From Methylotetracoccus oryzae (lineage in GTDB: Bacteria > Pseudomonadota > Gammaproteobacteria > Methylococcales > Methylococcaceae), in NCBI RefSeq assembly GCF_006175985.1, contig NZ_SRSH01000017.1, forward strand, positions 46,020 to 110,019: 64,000 nucleotides of DNA. Direction: 5' to 3'. Every line of letters begins with the position of its first letter. Within the stretch, counting starts at the first letter, position 1. The notes under the pieces are model-generated. The model was not told the origin of the DNA and did not search any database. It was given only the letters and a program-made list of their open reading frames with translations. Made by a program: the position numbers and the translations under genes. This document shows positions 1 to 8,051 of this stretch, one piece after another.

Positions 1-221
1 GCCCATTCATCGGCGTGGCGGTTTGCAGGGAGGTGGAAGCCGGTCGGCGGGCACCAAGCCTCGATGGGCCATTGGCGACGACGCGAAGCGGATTATATCG
101 GAACGGCTAAGATCCTGCGGGCCCCTTGGCGGCCCGGCCCCAACGCCCGGTGCCGGGCGTTCGATACGCTGAAGCCGGAGCTGCTATGGCGAGCATTAAA
201 GGCGAAGGGGAAGGTCACACC
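1..221. other. left-edge non-coding stretch
   Basis: This is the segment downstream of pilU. I see no convincing gene, RNA or terminator with a T-tract in it. Open frames here have no recognisable protein content. Confidence 0.4.
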
Positions 222-1340
222 TCAATCGTCCATGATGTGCAGACCATCCGCGGCCTTGGCGAACTGGTCGATCGCACCATCCTGTCCCAGCTTGATCATC
301 AACCGCACTTCGTTCTGCGAATCCGCCGAGTGAAGCGCATCCTCGTAGGAAATCTTCCCGGCCCGATACAAATCGTAGAGTGCCTGATCGAAGGTCTGCA
401 TTCCGTGCTCCCGGGACTGCTTCATCAGCTCCTTGAGTTTATGGACTTCGCCCTTGCGGATCAGGTCGGAAGCCAGGGGCGTATTGATCAGGATTTCGAT
501 CACCGGGTAGCGCCCGGCGCCATCCGAGCGCTTGACCAATTGCTGGGCGATGATGGCCTTCAGGTTCAGCGACAAATCCATGAACAACTGGCTGTGCATG
601 TCCTCGGGAAAGAAATGCAGGATACGATCGAGCGCCTGATTCGCGTTGTTTGCGTGGAGCGTGCTGAGGCACAAATGCCCCGTTTCCGCGAAGGTGATCG
701 CATGCTGCATGGTTTCGCGGGCCCGGATCTCGCCAATCAGGATCACATCCGGCGCCTGCCGGAGTGTATTCTTCAGCGCGACTTCATACGATTCGGTATC
801 GATCCCGACCTCCCGCTGGGTAACGATGCACCCGGCGTGCGGATGGACATACTCAAGCGGATCCTCGATCGTGATGATGTGCCCCCGCGAGTTCTCGTTG
901 CGGTGCTTGATCATTGCCGCCAGCGAGGTCGACTTGCCGGTGCCGGTAGCACCCACGAACAGGATCAGCCCGCGCTTGGTCATCGCGAGGTCGCTAATGA
1001 TCGGTGGCAGGTTCAGTTCCTCGGTGTCGGGAATATGGGTCTCGATCCGTCGCAGCACCATACCGGGTGCATCCTGCTGAAAGAATGCGCTGACCCGAAA
1101 GCGCCCTAACCCTTCCGAACTGATCGCGAAGTTGCACTCCCGGCAGTTGTCGAACTCATCACGCTGTCGCTGCGTCATGATGCCATAGACGATTTCACGA
1201 GCCTGCTCACGCGTGAGTTTCGTCGGCGACAAGGGCTGCAGTGCGCCGTCCACCTTGATGGACGGCTCACGCCCGACCGTGATGAACAGGTCGGAGGCCT
1301 TCTTGTGTGTCATCAGCATCAGCAGGGACTCGAATTCCAT
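222..1340 (-). CDS. pilU: PilU, PilT-dependent twitching motility retraction ATPase
   Basis: Cytoplasmic hexameric ATPase of the type IV pilus that assists PilT in pilus retraction. The 372-residue product has the PilT/PilB-type N-terminal PAS-like half followed by a RecA-like core with Walker A (GATGTGKST), an Asp box around HIITIEDPLEY, Walker B (PDVILIGEIR) and a His box (GHLCLSTLHANN). It lacks the AIRNLIRE motif that marks PilT and has the longer C-terminal tail usual for PilU. A GTG lies three codons upstream, but the ATG at 1340 matches the usual PilU start (MEFE) and has a GGAG sequence upstream. It follows pilT by about 20 bases on the same strand, the standard pilT-pilU operon. Confidence 0.95.
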   Translation of the reverse strand: MEFESLLMLMTHKKASDLFITVGREPSIKVDGALQPLSPTKLTREQAREIVYGIMTQRQRDEFDNCRECNFAISSEGLGRFRVSAFFQQDAPGMVLRRIETHIPDTEELNLPPIISDLAMTKRGLILFVGATGTGKSTSLAAMIKHRNENSRGHIITIEDPLEYVHPHAGCIVTQREVGIDTESYEVALKNTLRQAPDVILIGEIRARETMQHAITFAETGHLCLSTLHANNANQALDRILHFFPEDMHSQLFMDLSLNLKAIIAQQLVKRSDGAGRYPVIEILINTPLASDLIRKGEVHKLKELMKQSREHGMQTFDQALYDLYRAGKISYEDALHSADSQNEVRLMIKLGQDGAIDQFAKAADGLHIMDD

Positions 1341-1360
1341 CGCCGTCACTCTCCCGACTG

Positions 1361-2395
1361 TCAGAACGCGGTCTTGTTGACCGCATACTCGCGCGCCGTC
1401 TGCTTCGCGACGACGCCTCGTTCAACCAATTCCTGCAGATGCTGATCGAGTGTCTGCATGCCATCGCGCCGCCCGGTCTGGATGGCCGAATACATCTGCG
1501 CGACTTTGTTCTCGCGAATGAGGTTGCGGATCGCGGGCGTGCCGACCATGATCTCCCAGGCGGCGGTTCGGCCGCCCGCCGTCTTCTTCAGCAATGTCTG
1601 CGAGATCACGGCCTGCAGCGATTCGGATAGCATCGCACGGATCATGTCCTTCTCGGCGGCCGGAAATACGTCGACGATTCGGTCGACGGTCTTCGCCGCC
1701 GAACTGGTATGCAGGGTCCCGAATACGAGGTGCCCGGTCTCCGCCGCGGTCAACGCGAGTCGGATCGTTTCGAGATCGCGCAATTCGCCCACCAGGATCA
1801 CGTCCGGATCCTCGCGCAGCGCTGAACGCAAGGCTTCATTGAATCCCAGCGTGTCGCGATGAACCTCACGCTGGTTGATGAGACATTTCTTGCTCTGATG
1901 CACGAATTCGATCGGGTCCTCGATCGTCAGGATATGCGAATAGTCATTGGCGTTGACATAGTCCAACATAGCGGCCAAGGTGGTGGACTTGCCCGAGCCG
2001 GTGGGGCCTGTGACCAGGATCAGGCCGCGCGGCTGCCGCGTGACGTCTTCGAAGAAACGCGGGCAACCGAGGTCGTCCAGCGTCAGGACCTTCGATGGAA
2101 TACTGCGAAACACCGCCGCAGCCCCGCGATCCTGATTGAATGCGTTGACCCTGAACCGCGCAACGCCGGGGAGTTCGAACGAGAAATCGGTCTCGAGGAA
2201 CTCCTCGTAATCGCGCCGCTGCTTGTCGTTCATGATGTCGTAGATCAGCGCGTGGACTTCCTTGTGCTCCAGTGCTGGCAGACTGATCCTCCGGATGTCC
2301 CCATCGACCCGGATGATCGGCGGCAGGCCCGCCGACAGATGCAGGTCGGAGCATCCGTTCTTGACGGCGAATGCGAGAAGTTCGGCGATGTCCAC
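1361..2395 (-). CDS. pilT: PilT, type IV pilus retraction ATPase
   Basis: Hexameric motor ATPase at the inner-membrane base of the type IV pilus that depolymerises pilin and so drives twitching motility and DNA uptake. The 344-residue product has family-typical length. Walker A (GPTGSGKST) is at about residues 130-138, followed by the Asp box (ILTIEDPIEF), Walker B (DPDVILVGELRD), the His box (GHLVFGTLHTSSA) and the diagnostic C-terminal AIRNLIRE motif. The start is GTG at 2395, preceded by an AAGGAA-type ribosome site; the N-terminus MDIAELL is typical of PilT. It is the first gene of pilT-pilU and probably has its own promoter (see 2539-2544). Confidence 0.97.
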   Translation of the reverse strand: MDIAELLAFAVKNGCSDLHLSAGLPPIIRVDGDIRRISLPALEHKEVHALIYDIMNDKQRRDYEEFLETDFSFELPGVARFRVNAFNQDRGAAAVFRSIPSKVLTLDDLGCPRFFEDVTRQPRGLILVTGPTGSGKSTTLAAMLDYVNANDYSHILTIEDPIEFVHQSKKCLINQREVHRDTLGFNEALRSALREDPDVILVGELRDLETIRLALTAAETGHLVFGTLHTSSAAKTVDRIVDVFPAAEKDMIRAMLSESLQAVISQTLLKKTAGGRTAAWEIMVGTPAIRNLIRENKVAQMYSAIQTGRRDGMQTLDQHLQELVERGVVAKQTAREYAVNKTAF

Positions 2396-2538
2396 TGCAG
2401 CATTCCTTCATTTGGGATTGCAGACCACGGATAACCCATCGAAACAGGCGGACTGATGCGACCGCGGCATCCTGCTGGGGATTATCGACCCGGCCAGAGC
2501 GGCGCGTGTTTGTCCGCCAGCACCCGGGGATGTATGGA

Positions 2539-2544
2539 AGTATA
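2539..2544 (-). promoter_or_regulatory. candidate -10 element for pilT-pilU
   Basis: On the minus strand this reads TATACT, one base off the sigma-70 consensus, about 145 bases upstream of the pilT start. The -35 region is weak. It lies downstream of the terminator at 2601-2635, so it could start pilTU transcription independently of the upstream RNA unit. Inferred by eye only. Confidence 0.3.
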
Positions 2545-2600
2545 AGGCAGTGCGTCGCTGCGACGACCTCACCTGATCGAACGGGTATCGGATCGCCCAT

Positions 2601-2635
2601 AAAAAAACGGGACGCTTCGCTACGGAGCATCCCGT
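2601..2635 (-). terminator. Rho-independent terminator
   Basis: On the minus strand a 10-bp stem (2626-2635 with 2607-2616, one G-U pair, 9-base loop) is followed directly by a run of seven T (2601-2607). It ends a transcript coming from higher coordinates and lies before the pilT promoter candidate, so it does not belong to pilTU. The only upstream candidate on that strand is the short unit at 2601-2696. Confidence 0.85.
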
Positions 2636-2696
2636 CATGAGAGGAGGATTTACGTACTCGCCGCGCTGATCTGCTGAGGATTTCAGTAAACGAGTG
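2601..2696 (-). ncRNA. putative small RNA upstream of pilT
   Basis: A compact transcription unit on the minus strand. A sigma-70-like promoter (TTGAAT at 2725-2730, 17-base spacer, TAGCAT at 2702-2707) precedes about 95 bases that end in a strong terminator (2601-2635). The RNA would carry AAAUCCUC twice (plus-strand complements at 2676-2683 and 2644-2651). The second copy extends to CCUCCUCUC, complementary to Shine-Dalgarno sequences, in a probably unpaired segment just before the terminator stem. The first copy lies in a possible CUGA/UCAG hairpin loop, enclosed by an ACTCG/CGAGT pairing. This layout is typical of trans-acting small RNAs. An open frame crosses the terminator but looks like no protein. 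An attenuated leader is the alternative. Confidence 0.5.
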
Positions 2697-2701
2697 GTCA
2701 T

Positions 2702-2730
2702 ATGCTACAAACCGTAAGCATCTGATTCAA
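2702..2730 (-). promoter_or_regulatory. candidate sigma-70 promoter for the small RNA
   Basis: The -35 box TTGAAT (2725-2730) and -10 box TAGCAT (2702-2707), each four of six consensus bases, are separated by exactly 17 bases on the minus strand. Predicted start of transcription is near 2695. Confidence 0.4.
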
Positions 2731-3163
2731 TGTGACACTTTGTCGCACTAACAGTGAGGGATATGCCACTTTGCGTTGCGGCTTTTGACTCATGGCCGGC
2801 GCCGTGCGAGGAATGATCGCGGATGAGGAGTAACGGCTTTGCATGCTCGTCGACGCACGACAAGCCGGGACCATGAATTGTCATCTTGCATACGCTGTCG
2901 TCGTTATTGGCTTTGGTACACTTCACGGTAAGCAGCGCCCTTTCCTCGGTCGGAACGGACTGCCGCCGGTTCTTCGCTCTGCTGATTGGTGCGACAGTGC
3001 TTTGCGGCACGAACTCAGCCGCATCCAGGCGGGCTGAAGGCGGTCGGGCGGAATGTCGACAAATCCCTTTCCCGCGGGAGCCGATTGCCGTTCAAAGGGT
3101 CTGCGAGTCGACCGGCCGTTGCCCAATGCAGAACCGATGCCTCGCACAGGAGTGGAGTCACCT
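2731..3163. other. non-coding stretch between small RNA and micro-ORF
   Basis: No gene is supported here. Short open frames on both strands lack ribosome sites and recognisable domains. One plus-strand frame from about 2886 contains a hydrophobic patch (FALLIGATVLC) but has only a TTG start and no other support. The region presumably carries promoters for the units on either side. Confidence 0.35.
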
Positions 3164-3232
3164 ATGCCGTTAATCTTTAATGCTGACCTTTCCCGGACAG
3201 CCAACACCTACAAGGAGGTCGAAGCACCGTGA
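3164..3232 (+). CDS. 22-residue micro-ORF coupled to the methyltransferase
   Basis: A small ORF with ATG at 3164 preceded by GGAG at seven bases. It encodes a 22-residue peptide beginning MPLIFNADL and ending YKEVEAP. Its TGA stop overlaps the GTG start of the next gene (GTGA at 3229-3232), and the ribosome site of that gene (AAGGAGGTC, 3212-3220) lies inside the micro-ORF. This is the geometry of translational coupling. The peptide matches no leader or precursor family I know; it has no Cys and no Glu-x3-Tyr PqqA motif. It could be a regulatory leader peptide, a real micro-protein or a peptide substrate. The reading frame is clear, the function unknown. Confidence 0.5.
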   Translation: MPLIFNADLSRTANTYKEVEAP

Positions 3233-4695
3233 GATATGCCAACGTTACACGCTTATCCTGTCCGTTTTGCGATTCTCCAGTCACGGTAAAGAAGGTCAAC
3301 ATCGAGTCTGACCAGGGCATCGATTTCGGCCTGCTAGACTGCAAGACCTGCCATGCCGAGTTCCCGATCGTCGCCGGCGTTCTGATCACGATTGGTCCGG
3401 ACGATTTCGTGGACATCCGCGACGAAGTCTCGGAGACCCGCGTCGACAATGGCGTCAAACCGCGTCTACTGTGCGAGTTGCTCGCAGCGGACAAGCCGAG
3501 CGAAGCTTTCAGTCTGCTCCTGAGGCCCTGTCGGCCCACACCGAACTTTCTGGCCGTCCCAAGCCTGGCAAAGCGCGGACCTAGCCAGGTCGAGATCGGA
3601 AGAGTGCGCCGTAGGCCGCTGCACGAACTCCGTCCGGCACGACGCCTACAGGCTCTTGCCGATAAGTCCATGCGAGGAAGGTTGACGGGCTGGACTTGCC
3701 GCCGCGCAGCCAATGTGCTGTTGAAACGCCGCGAACAGTTGTCGGCGATGGACGTGATCGACTTCTACTACCGAAACTTCTCGCTCAGCGAGGTCGCAAA
3801 TTACTTTGGCTATCGCTTCGGCCAACCGCGGCACCTGTCAGGATTGCAGCTTGCTTCGCATCTTCGGGCTCGCGGTGGCCCCACCATCGACCTGGCCTGC
3901 GGCGCCGGGCATCTGACGCACCACTTTTCCTACCGCGCCGAAACGGCCGGCCCGGTCATCGGCGTCGACCGGGACTACTTTCGACTCTATCTCGCCCAGA
4001 ATTTCGTCGCGCCCGATGCCGACTTCATTTGCCAATGGGTCGATCGCCCATTGCCGTTTCCGGCCCGTAGCTTCGACAACATCTTCTGTTCCGACGCCTT
4101 CCACGTCATCCTCAACAAGAGCGGATTCCTGCGTGAGGCCCGCAGGCTGATGTCCGACACAGGAGTGCTGGCCCTGGCCACGTTCGGCAACCGTGCCGTT
4201 CGGCCGCAGGAAGGATACGAACTGACCGCGGAAGGCTACCGCGAACTCTTCCGCGATTCGCCCCATGTCATTTTGGGCGAGGACGAATTGCTGGAGTCCT
4301 ACTTTGCCGGCACCGGCCCAGACTTTCGCCCTCGGTCGGACTTCCCGCCCGAGCTGCATGAACAGAAGTGGTTCAACGCCTTGTTGACGAATCGGTCAGA
4401 CGATCTCCGTCAATACGGACGCAACACCCGATGGCCGCATCTCCTCGGCCGTATCGGAATCAATCCGATTTACCATCCCGAACAGCGTACCCAGGATGGA
4501 GCGCTTAAGCTCCGCTTCAAGTTCCCTTCCGAGTGGTACGCCTACGAGGACCGCAAGTACACACGCTACGCCCCTGAGTCGGTCGAGCTGCCGCCGGCAT
4601 TGCTCGACGCCATCGAGCACGGCTCCGTAACCGAGGTATCCGAGTCGCTGGCGAGTCAACTGGTCCTGGTGGGTTTGCCCGATCGCTATCTCTGA
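3229..4695 (+). CDS. SAM-dependent methyltransferase with N-terminal zinc-ribbon domain
   Basis: A 488-residue protein. Residues 1-60 carry two CxxC pairs (CPFC and CKTC) in a Trm112/UPF0434-like zinc-ribbon setting. A basic linker follows, then a class I SAM methyltransferase fold from about residue 220, with motif I (IDLACGAGH), an acidic motif II (GVDRD) and a motif IV-like segment (DNIFCSDAFHVI). The last 120 residues, with several Trp and Tyr, are not recognised. GTG start with a near-perfect ribosome site, AAGGAGGTC. The gene sits alone between pilTU and yggS-proC-yggT, which are commonly direct neighbours in gammaproteobacteria, so it looks like an insertion. Substrate unknown; similar domain pairs act on sugars, lipids or small molecules. 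Confidence 0.75.
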   Translation: MRYANVTRLSCPFCDSPVTVKKVNIESDQGIDFGLLDCKTCHAEFPIVAGVLITIGPDDFVDIRDEVSETRVDNGVKPRLLCELLAADKPSEAFSLLLRPCRPTPNFLAVPSLAKRGPSQVEIGRVRRRPLHELRPARRLQALADKSMRGRLTGWTCRRAANVLLKRREQLSAMDVIDFYYRNFSLSEVANYFGYRFGQPRHLSGLQLASHLRARGGPTIDLACGAGHLTHHFSYRAETAGPVIGVDRDYFRLYLAQNFVAPDADFICQWVDRPLPFPARSFDNIFCSDAFHVILNKSGFLREARRLMSDTGVLALATFGNRAVRPQEGYELTAEGYRELFRDSPHVILGEDELLESYFAGTGPDFRPRSDFPPELHEQKWFNALLTNRSDDLRQYGRNTRWPHLLGRIGINPIYHPEQRTQDGALKLRFKFPSEWYAYEDRKYTRYAPESVELPPALLDAIEHGSVTEVSESLASQLVLVGLPDRYL

Positions 4696-5006
4696 GCGGG
4701 CTGCGGATCTCCATGGTGTCCCCTCATGGCGCTACGTCGGCGATGAGGGGCAATAGACCACAACGCGTATCGGCCGACCCGGCACACGCGTTTGGCAGCC
4801 CCCACGGTGAGTCTGCCGCCAGACTCACGGTCGGTGTCGCGGCAGCATCGGCCGTCCGGGCTCGGCGCGCGCCCATGCGACCGACTGCGGGAGGCTTCAC
4901 GCCTGTCTGCAGTTCAGTGGATAATCTATCGCGGGTCCACGAACTGATCGCCCCGAAGGACACTCCCTCCGAAATCCCATTTCTCCCCTCGACGCGAGAC
5001 CGACTC
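4696..5006. other. intergenic region with a perfect hairpin
   Basis: A perfect 9-bp inverted repeat (GTGAGTCTG at 4807-4815, CAGACTCAC at 4820-4828, 4-base loop) stands between the methyltransferase and yggS. No T-tract follows on either strand, so it may be a weak terminator or an operator. An open frame runs into yggS from 4713, but this upstream part lacks family similarity. Confidence 0.4.
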
Positions 5007-5735
5007 ATGTCATCGCTGGGAACGCGCCTAGACGCACTCCATGAACGCATCAAACTGGCCGCAGCAGCCGCCGGTCGACCGGCCGGCGCCGTGCGTTTGA
5101 TCGCGGTCAGCAAGACGGTGCCCTACGAGCAGATGCTGGTCGCCTATCGTCTGGGACTGCGCGACTTTGCAGAGAGCTACGTCCAGGAAGCCCTGCCTAA
5201 ACTTGCTGCGCTGGCTCACTGCGACATTACCTGGCATTTCATCGGCCCCATACAGTCGAACAAGACACGCCCGATTGCGGAGCGCTTTCACTGGGCACAC
5301 AGTGTGGACCGCCTGAAAATTGCCGAGCGCCTGCACGAGCAACGTCCGCACGGCATGCCACCTCTGAACATCTGCCTGCAGGTCAATGTCAGTGGCGAGC
5401 CGACGAAAGCCGGCGTAACGCTTGACGCTCTGCCACAGCTGACAGAAGCCATTGCTCCCCTGTCGAACCTCAGACTGCGGGGACTGATGGCGATTCCCGC
5501 CCCCGGTCAGTCCCCTGATGCGCAACGTGCAGCATTCCGTTGTCTGCGGGAGGCCTTGCTTGGGCTGAATCTTCCAGGGCTGGACACGCTGTCGATCGGA
5601 ATGTCCGATGACCTGGAAGCGGCAATCATGGAGGGCGCCACGCTGTTGCGCATCGGCACGGCGTTGTTCGGCCCGCGTCAGGCCGGATCCACGCCCACCG
5701 CCACGAGCAGTCAACACCGGGCTCCAGTATCATGA
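5007..5735 (+). CDS. yggS: YggS/PLPBP family pyridoxal-phosphate homeostasis protein
   Basis: A single-domain alanine-racemase-fold PLP-binding protein that keeps pyridoxal phosphate and amino-acid pools in balance; it is not itself an enzyme of known reaction. The 242-residue product fits the family length. The PLP lysine is at about residue 36 in AVSKT. Other family features are the ESYVQE segment, WHFIGPIQSNK, and the C-terminal phosphate-binding stretch LSIGMSDDLEAAI with ATLLRIGTALFG. The ATG at 5007 matches the usual N-terminus; the open frame extends further upstream without similarity. First gene of yggS-proC-yggT. Confidence 0.95.
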   Translation: MSSLGTRLDALHERIKLAAAAAGRPAGAVRLIAVSKTVPYEQMLVAYRLGLRDFAESYVQEALPKLAALAHCDITWHFIGPIQSNKTRPIAERFHWAHSVDRLKIAERLHEQRPHGMPPLNICLQVNVSGEPTKAGVTLDALPQLTEAIAPLSNLRLRGLMAIPAPGQSPDAQRAAFRCLREALLGLNLPGLDTLSIGMSDDLEAAIMEGATLLRIGTALFGPRQAGSTPTATSSQHRAPVS

Positions 5736-5766
5736 GCCTTTCATCGCAACGGACCGTCAGCCCGCC

Positions 5767-6594
5767 ATGAAACATCCCACCATCGGCTTCATCGGAGCCG
5801 GGAACATGGCCTCCAGCCTGATCGGAGGCCTACTGGGGAACGACTACCCCAAAGATCACCTGCGCGTCTCGGACGCCGACGCCGAAAAACGCGTTGCGGC
5901 CGAGACCCGTTTCGCCGTGCAATCCTGCTCGGACAATCTCGAGCTCGCAGCGCAGTCGCAGGTGCTTCTACTCGCGGTAAAGCCGCAAATCCTGGCCAAC
6001 GTCTGCCGCGAAATCGCACCGACCGTCCAGCAGCTGAAGCCGCTCGTGATATCGATCGCGGCCGGCGTCGATGAAGCGGCGATTGACCGCTGGCTCGGCG
6101 GAAACGCGGCACTGGTGCGGTGCATGCCAAACACGCCCAGCCTGGTCGGGGCGGGCGCGACAGGCCTGCACGGCAACGATCGAACGACGGCCCAACACCG
6201 GAACTGGGCCGAGATGATCATGCGCTCGGTCGGGATCACCGTCTGGGTCGAGCGCGAGGAACTGCTCGACGCCGTCACCGCTTTGTCGGGCAGTGGACCG
6301 GCCTACTTTTTTCTGCTGATGGAAGCCATGGCGGAAGCCGCGGCACAAATGGGCCTCGATCCCAACACGGCGCGCCTGCTGACGCAACAGACAGCGCTGG
6401 GCGCGGCGCGCATCGCCATCGAATCGGAGGAATCCCCGGCGGAGCTCAGGCAGCGAGTCACCTCGCCCGGCGGAACCACCGAACGAGCGATTGCAACCTT
6501 TGCTGCGGCGGGCTGGTCGAAAACGGTCGTGGATGCGATGCGCGCAGCGCGCGACCGCGCCATCGAACTTTCACAAGAGTTGGGAGAAGCGTAA
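5767..6594 (+). CDS. proC: pyrroline-5-carboxylate reductase
   Basis: Reduces pyrroline-5-carboxylate to L-proline with NAD(P)H, the last step of proline synthesis, in the cytoplasm. The 275-residue product shows the N-terminal Rossmann motif GFIGAGNMA (about residues 7-15), the central VRCMPNTP signature, and the C-terminal helical domain with ALSGSGPAYFF and the TSPGGTTE signature. The ATG at 5767 was chosen because it begins just before the Rossmann strand; the frame upstream overlaps yggS. Its TAA overlaps the ATG of yggT by one base, so proC and yggT are co-transcribed. Confidence 0.97.
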   Translation: MKHPTIGFIGAGNMASSLIGGLLGNDYPKDHLRVSDADAEKRVAAETRFAVQSCSDNLELAAQSQVLLLAVKPQILANVCREIAPTVQQLKPLVISIAAGVDEAAIDRWLGGNAALVRCMPNTPSLVGAGATGLHGNDRTTAQHRNWAEMIMRSVGITVWVEREELLDAVTALSGSGPAYFFLLMEAMAEAAAQMGLDPNTARLLTQQTALGAARIAIESEESPAELRQRVTSPGGTTERAIATFAAAGWSKTVVDAMRAARDRAIELSQELGEA

Positions 6595-7169
6595 TGGATT
6601 CGGGTTACTGGGTGCAGCCAGCCGTCTTTCTGATCGACACGGTCTTCGGGCTGTACCTGTTCGCGTTGATCCTGCGGTTTCTATTCCAGTGGGTTAACGC
6701 GGACTATTACAACCCGATCTGCCAGTTCATCGTCAAAATCACGCATCCGCCACTGCGGTTGTTGCGGAGGTTCGTGCCGCCGATCGGGCGCGTTGACACC
6801 TCCACGTTGCTGCTGATGCTGGTGCTGCAAATCGTGGCGTCCTATCTGGTGCTGACGCTACAGGGCTTCAGCCTCAATATCGCGGCGCTGGCGATCCTGT
6901 CGGCATCGCAGTTGCTGGAGCTGATCCTGAATATCCTGATGTTTGCGGTGATTCTGACCGCGGCGATGAGCTGGCTGCATGCCAGCCGCCACAATCCGGC
7001 CGTCGCGCTACTGAACAGCATCACGGCGCCGATGCTGAAATGGAGCCGAAGACTTTTGCCGCCCATGTCGGGCATCGACCTGTCACCTCTCATTCCCATC
7101 GTCGGGATCCAGCTTCTGAAGATGCTGGCACTGCCCCCCATCGAACACCTTGCCCGTCTGATGGGTTGA
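6594..7169 (+). CDS. yggT: YggT family membrane protein
   Basis: Integral inner-membrane protein of 191 residues made of two YGGT units, each with a pair of hydrophobic helices (about residues 8-30 and 60-85, then 95-120 and 160-185). The repeated pattern R(F/L)LFQWVNADYYNPICQF and ASRHNPAVALLNSIT, each followed by P-rich segments, is typical. The family has been linked to osmotic tolerance and to placement of membrane proteins, but its activity is not established. It overlaps the proC stop (TAATG). Confidence 0.92.
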   Translation: MDSGYWVQPAVFLIDTVFGLYLFALILRFLFQWVNADYYNPICQFIVKITHPPLRLLRRFVPPIGRVDTSTLLLMLVLQIVASYLVLTLQGFSLNIAALAILSASQLLELILNILMFAVILTAAMSWLHASRHNPAVALLNSITAPMLKWSRRLLPPMSGIDLSPLIPIVGIQLLKMLALPPIEHLARLMG

Positions 7170-7273
7170 TCTCACCCCCGTTGGACAGTTTCGACAGTCA
7201 TCCGACAGCACAGCGACGTCCCCTTCCGCCGAAGCACGAGCCACATTCGGGTAAGGGTGGGAGGGCCAGTTCT

Positions 7274-8044
7274 TCAGGCGCGGAAGAGATCCTTCCGATG
7301 TCGGATCTCGGCAAAGACATGGGCGTCACTGGCGCCGCTGAGACCGAGCTCGGCTTTCAGAGACGCATCGTCTGCGCGCAGAAACGGATTGGTTGATCGC
7401 TCCTCGCCGAGGGTCGATGGAACGGTGGGCTGCCCGCGACGGCGTAGCCCATCGATGTGTTGGGCACGTTCCCGAAGCACACGGTTCAGCGGATCAACCG
7501 TGACGGCAAACCGCGCATTGCTCTGCGTGTATTCATGCGCACAGTAGACGCGCGTGGCCTCCGGCAGACCTCTGAGCTTCTCCAGCGAGGCCCACATCTG
7601 CTCTGCCGAGCCCTCGAAAAGCCGTCCACAACCCAGGGCGAACAGCGTATCCCCGCAGAACAGGGCTTCGTCCTCGGCGAACCAGTAGGCGATGTGTCCG
7701 AGGGTGTGGCCCGGTACCTCCAGTACCCGCGCTACCACCTCACCCAAGGTCACGGTCTCACCTTCGCCCACGGTCCTGTCGATACACGGGATCCGGGCTC
7801 GATCGTAAGCCGAGCCAACGATCAGGCAGCCGGTCCGTTCCTTCAGCAGCCGATTCCCGCCAACGTGATCGGAATGATGGTGAGTATTCAGCACGTGGGA
7901 CAGCCGCCAGCCCCGCTCATCCAGCGCCTGCAGCACCGGCTCGGCCTCCGCCGGATCGACCACTGCCGTCTGTCCCGACCGTGGCTCATGGATCAAGTAG
8001 ACGTAATTGTCCATCAGGGCGGGCAACTGCAGAATGTCGATCAT
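7274..8044 (-). CDS. gloB: hydroxyacylglutathione hydrolase (glyoxalase II)
   Basis: Hydrolyses S-lactoylglutathione to D-lactate and glutathione, the second step of methylglyoxal detoxification, in the cytoplasm. The 256-residue metallo-beta-lactamase-fold protein has the dinuclear metal motif THHHSDHVGG at about residues 54-63, further ligands in VPGHTLGHIAY and the GDTLFALGCGRLFEG segment, and the C-terminal glutathione-binding part beginning YCAHEYTQSNARFA. The ATG at 8044 follows a GAGG site and lies seven bases after the stop of the upstream MutS-like gene, so the two are probably one operon. Confidence 0.96.
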   Translation of the reverse strand: MIDILQLPALMDNYVYLIHEPRSGQTAVVDPAEAEPVLQALDERGWRLSHVLNTHHHSDHVGGNRLLKERTGCLIVGSAYDRARIPCIDRTVGEGETVTLGEVVARVLEVPGHTLGHIAYWFAEDEALFCGDTLFALGCGRLFEGSAEQMWASLEKLRGLPEATRVYCAHEYTQSNARFAVTVDPLNRVLRERAQHIDGLRRRGQPTVPSTLGEERSTNPFLRADDASLKAELGLSGASDAHVFAEIRHRKDLFRA

Positions 8045-8051
8045 CGCAACC

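Noticed and set aside
126..1109. 327-codon plus-strand open frame opposite pilU
   Set aside because: pilU motifs are unambiguous; the plus-strand frame shows no family.
2408..2701. 97-codon minus-strand frame from the small-RNA region toward pilT
   Set aside because: It runs through the terminator stem and T-tract and has no recognisable protein features, so the RNA interpretation is favoured.
3164..3232. Interpretation of the micro-ORF as a PQQ or other known RiPP precursor
   Set aside because: No Glu-x3-Tyr motif, no Cys, and no radical SAM enzyme or peptidase adjoins. Kept only as an unknown coupled peptide.
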